Assembly: GCA_029202485.1 (NCBI GenBank)
Contig: CP119313.1
Span: forward strand, 1,922,001 to 1,986,000
Reading direction: 5' to 3'
DNA from: Candidatus Pedobacter colombiensis
Lineage (GTDB): Bacteria; Bacteroidota; Bacteroidia; Sphingobacteriales; Sphingobacteriaceae
Length of the DNA stretch: 64,000 bases
Position numbers and translations under genes: made by a program. The notes under the pieces are model-generated. The model did not search any database and was not told where the DNA came from. It saw nothing but the letters and a program-made list of their open reading frames with translations. Below are positions 62,597 to 64,000 of this stretch, piece after piece; within the stretch, counting starts at the first letter, position 1; each line of letters starts with the position of its first letter.

Positions 62597-64000
62597 AATA
62601 TGATTTGTATACCCAATATGATGATTGCACCTATAACCAGACCCATGATGTACCACCTGAGTGATCCTGATTGTGTAAACGATAAGGATCGGTAAAGACT
62701 AGTTGTCATATTTTCAATGCCTTGATAAAGTTTATCTATCACATCATTTTTATTGACGTTAGCGATGACTGTTATAGGTTTCACTATTAATACGTCATAT
62801 AATTTATCAAAACCCCAACCTGACAGCCAGAATTGATAAAGCGCCCTGATAGCTGCTGTTTGTTTTAGTTTTTGAATATATATGGGTTGTTTATAATAGA
62901 GAATATAGGCTAGATAAATACCGGTAAAAGTTGCCAGGGAGGCGAGGAGCTGAAATAGTAATTCACTATTTACGGTAGATTTTAGAATAGTTTTTGGTAA
63001 TGAATGCTGTAGTAGATCTGAAAAAAGTGTGAAATGACCAAAGTTGTCTGGTAGTTCAATAAAGCCTGCAAAAAGAGAGAAGAAAGCCAGTATGATCATT
63101 GGTATAGTCATTAGTTTGCCTGGCTGGTGACTGATTTCGGTTTTAGCTTTGCCCCAAAAAGTAAGGATCATCATTCTTGTGGTATAGGCAGCTGTAATGA
63201 AGGCTCCCAGCAAGGCAGTGAGCCACAATAGGGGAGTTCCGCGCTGACCGGCCCAGGCATACCAAAGAATCTGATCTTTACTATAGAAGCCGGCACTTAT
63301 TAAAGGCAAGGCTGCCAGAGAGGCTGAGCCTATGAGGAAGGTCCAGAAAATAACTGGAAGCTTAGTTTTCAGCCCCCCCATTTTGAACATGTTATGCTCC
63401 TCATTCAGTGCCGCTATCACAGCGCCGGCTGCCAGGAATAATAGTGCTTTAAAAAATGCATGAATCATGAAATGGAAAATGGCGGTTGTCCATGCGCCAA
63501 CACCCAGGGCAAGAAACATGTATCCGATCTGGCTAATGGTAGAATAGGCCAGAACTTTTTTGATGTCATATTGTGTAAGTGCGCTAAAACCGGCAATGAA
63601 CAATGTCGCAGCTCCAATTACAGCTATTGTCATTTGCGTTATTGGCGAAAGCTGAAAAATAACGTGCACCCTGGCAATGAGGTAGACGCCGGCCGTTACC
63701 ATGGTAGCGGCATGGATTAGTGCACTTACAGGCGATGGTCCTGCCATTGCATCAGGTAGCCAGGTTTGTAAAGGCAGTTGAGCTGATTTTCCAAGTCCAC
63801 CTGCAAGCAATAAAAGTGCAGTAACTGTTGCCAGAGCAGCTCCTTGATGCCATAAGGCTGGTGCTTTAGCCAGTACATCAGGAATGACCAATGTGCCAAA
63901 CTGGTAAAATATTACAAAAAGTCCGATAGCCATAGCAGTATCGCCAATTCTGGTCATGATAAAGGCCTTACGTGCAGCGTATCCGTTATCCGGATGCTCA
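62593..64000 (-). CDS. nuoL: NADH-quinone oxidoreductase subunit L, 5' truncated by window edge
   Basis: Largest proton-pumping subunit of complex I. The reading frame is open to the window edge: EHPDNGYAARKAFIMTRIGD (given as NGYAARKAFIMTRIGD) continues upstream of the internal ATG at 63957, so the true start lies outside. Seen: QLPLQTWLPDAMAGPSPVSALIHAATMVTAG (given as LPLQTWLPDAMAGPSPVSA), KKVLAYSTISQIGYM, HAFFKALLFLAAGAVI, LISAGFYSKDQIL. The C-terminal amphipathic segment before the last helix is present. About 469 codons are in the window. Confidence 0.95.
   Translation of the reverse strand, partial: EHPDNGYAARKAFIMTRIGDTAMAIGLFVIFYQFGTLVIPDVLAKAPALWHQGAALATVTALLLLAGGLGKSAQLPLQTWLPDAMAGPSPVSALIHAATMVTAGVYLIARVHVIFQLSPITQMTIAVIGAATLFIAGFSALTQYDIKKVLAYSTISQIGYMFLALGVGAWTTAIFHFMIHAFFKALLFLAAGAVIAALNEEHNMFKMGGLKTKLPVIFWTFLIGSASLAALPLISAGFYSKDQILWYAWAGQRGTPLLWLTALLGAFITAAYTTRMMILTFWGKAKTEISHQPGKLMTIPMIILAFFSLFAGFIELPDNFGHFTLFSDLLQHSLPKTILKSTVNSELLFQLLASLATFTGIYLAYILYYKQPIYIQKLKQTAAIRALYQFWLSGWGFDKLYDVLIVKPITVIANVNKNDVIDKLYQGIENMTTSLYRSLSFTQSGSLRWYIMGLVIGAIIILGIQIIL

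Noticed and set aside
62597..62656. An N-terminal extension of nuoM
   Set aside because: It lies within nuoL coding sequence, is His-rich and unlike NuoM; the ATGA overlap at 62593-62596 gives the natural start.

Overview
The window looks like chromosomal DNA of a member of the Bacteroidota, most likely a Pedobacter-like Sphingobacteriaceae. This is inferred from protein family content: a Bacteroidota-type LptD, paired DUF3857/transglutaminase proteins, a head-GIN lipoprotein, futalosine-pathway menaquinone genes, and a single-subunit MCE protein beside amidases. It also fits the moderately AT-rich DNA, the near absence of Shine-Dalgarno motifs, and several promoter boxes of the TAnnTTTG type used by the Bacteroidota primary sigma factor. 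The window is mostly dense core genome. I see no CRISPR array, prophage, transposase, tRNA or rRNA.

Layout. 1-2.3 kb: the 3' part of purC, then a STAS protein and ribonuclease Z. 2.3-7.8 kb: an envelope cluster (MCE protein, two tandem N-acetylmuramoyl-L-alanine amidases, divergent lptD). 7.8-10.5 kb: cinA and a 2-oxoacid dehydrogenase E2. 10.5-15.8 kb: a methionine block on the minus strand, metY-metX-hom, with a cystathionine synthase/lyase-type gene upstream. Its leader holds a promoter, a SAM-I riboswitch and a 25-codon Cys/Met-rich reading frame. 15.9-18.2 kb: a lipoprotein, NIPSNAP, a small conserved protein and a YdeI-like protein. 18.3-20.9 kb: menaquinone genes mqnE and mqnA with a phosphatase between them. 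21-30.5 kb: mutS, an NlpC/P60 lipoprotein, two DUF3857 proteins, a DnaQ-like exonuclease, queG and two small membrane proteins. 30.5-38.2 kb: GNAT-nitrilase fusion, ruvB, hydroxyacyl-CoA dehydrogenase, pdxH, YqgE, purEK and a flavoprotein. 38.2-39.4 kb: a cupin/JmjC gene, then a non-coding block with a possible gene remnant and GC-rich hairpins. 39.4-47.4 kb: propeller-amidohydrolase, recQ, a GIN lipoprotein, an MFS transporter and a CCG-domain protein. 47.5-50.7 kb: thrS-infC-rpmI-rplT. 50.7-53.9 kb: bioF-bioD, then a LexA-like repressor divergent from a GIY-YIG protein with operator-like repeats between them. 53.9-59.5 kb: PBP1A coupled to a peptidase/propeller/barrel protein. 59.6-64 kb: the nuoL-M-N end of complex I, cut by the window edge.

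How the genes fit together. Hom, MetX and MetY make homocysteine by direct sulfhydrylation. Their leader could sense both SAM (riboswitch) and charged Cys/Met tRNAs (micro-ORF); this is the most novel-looking feature of the window. MqnA and MqnE make menaquinone, the quinone substrate expected for the NuoLMN complex. LptD, MCE, the amidases, PBP1A and the barrel fusion all serve the envelope. Two intrinsic terminators (rnz, queG) and one weaker palindrome (flavoprotein/cupin) are built over stop codons at convergent gene ends. Four genes (lptD, mqnA, mutS, infC) appear to start with TTG.
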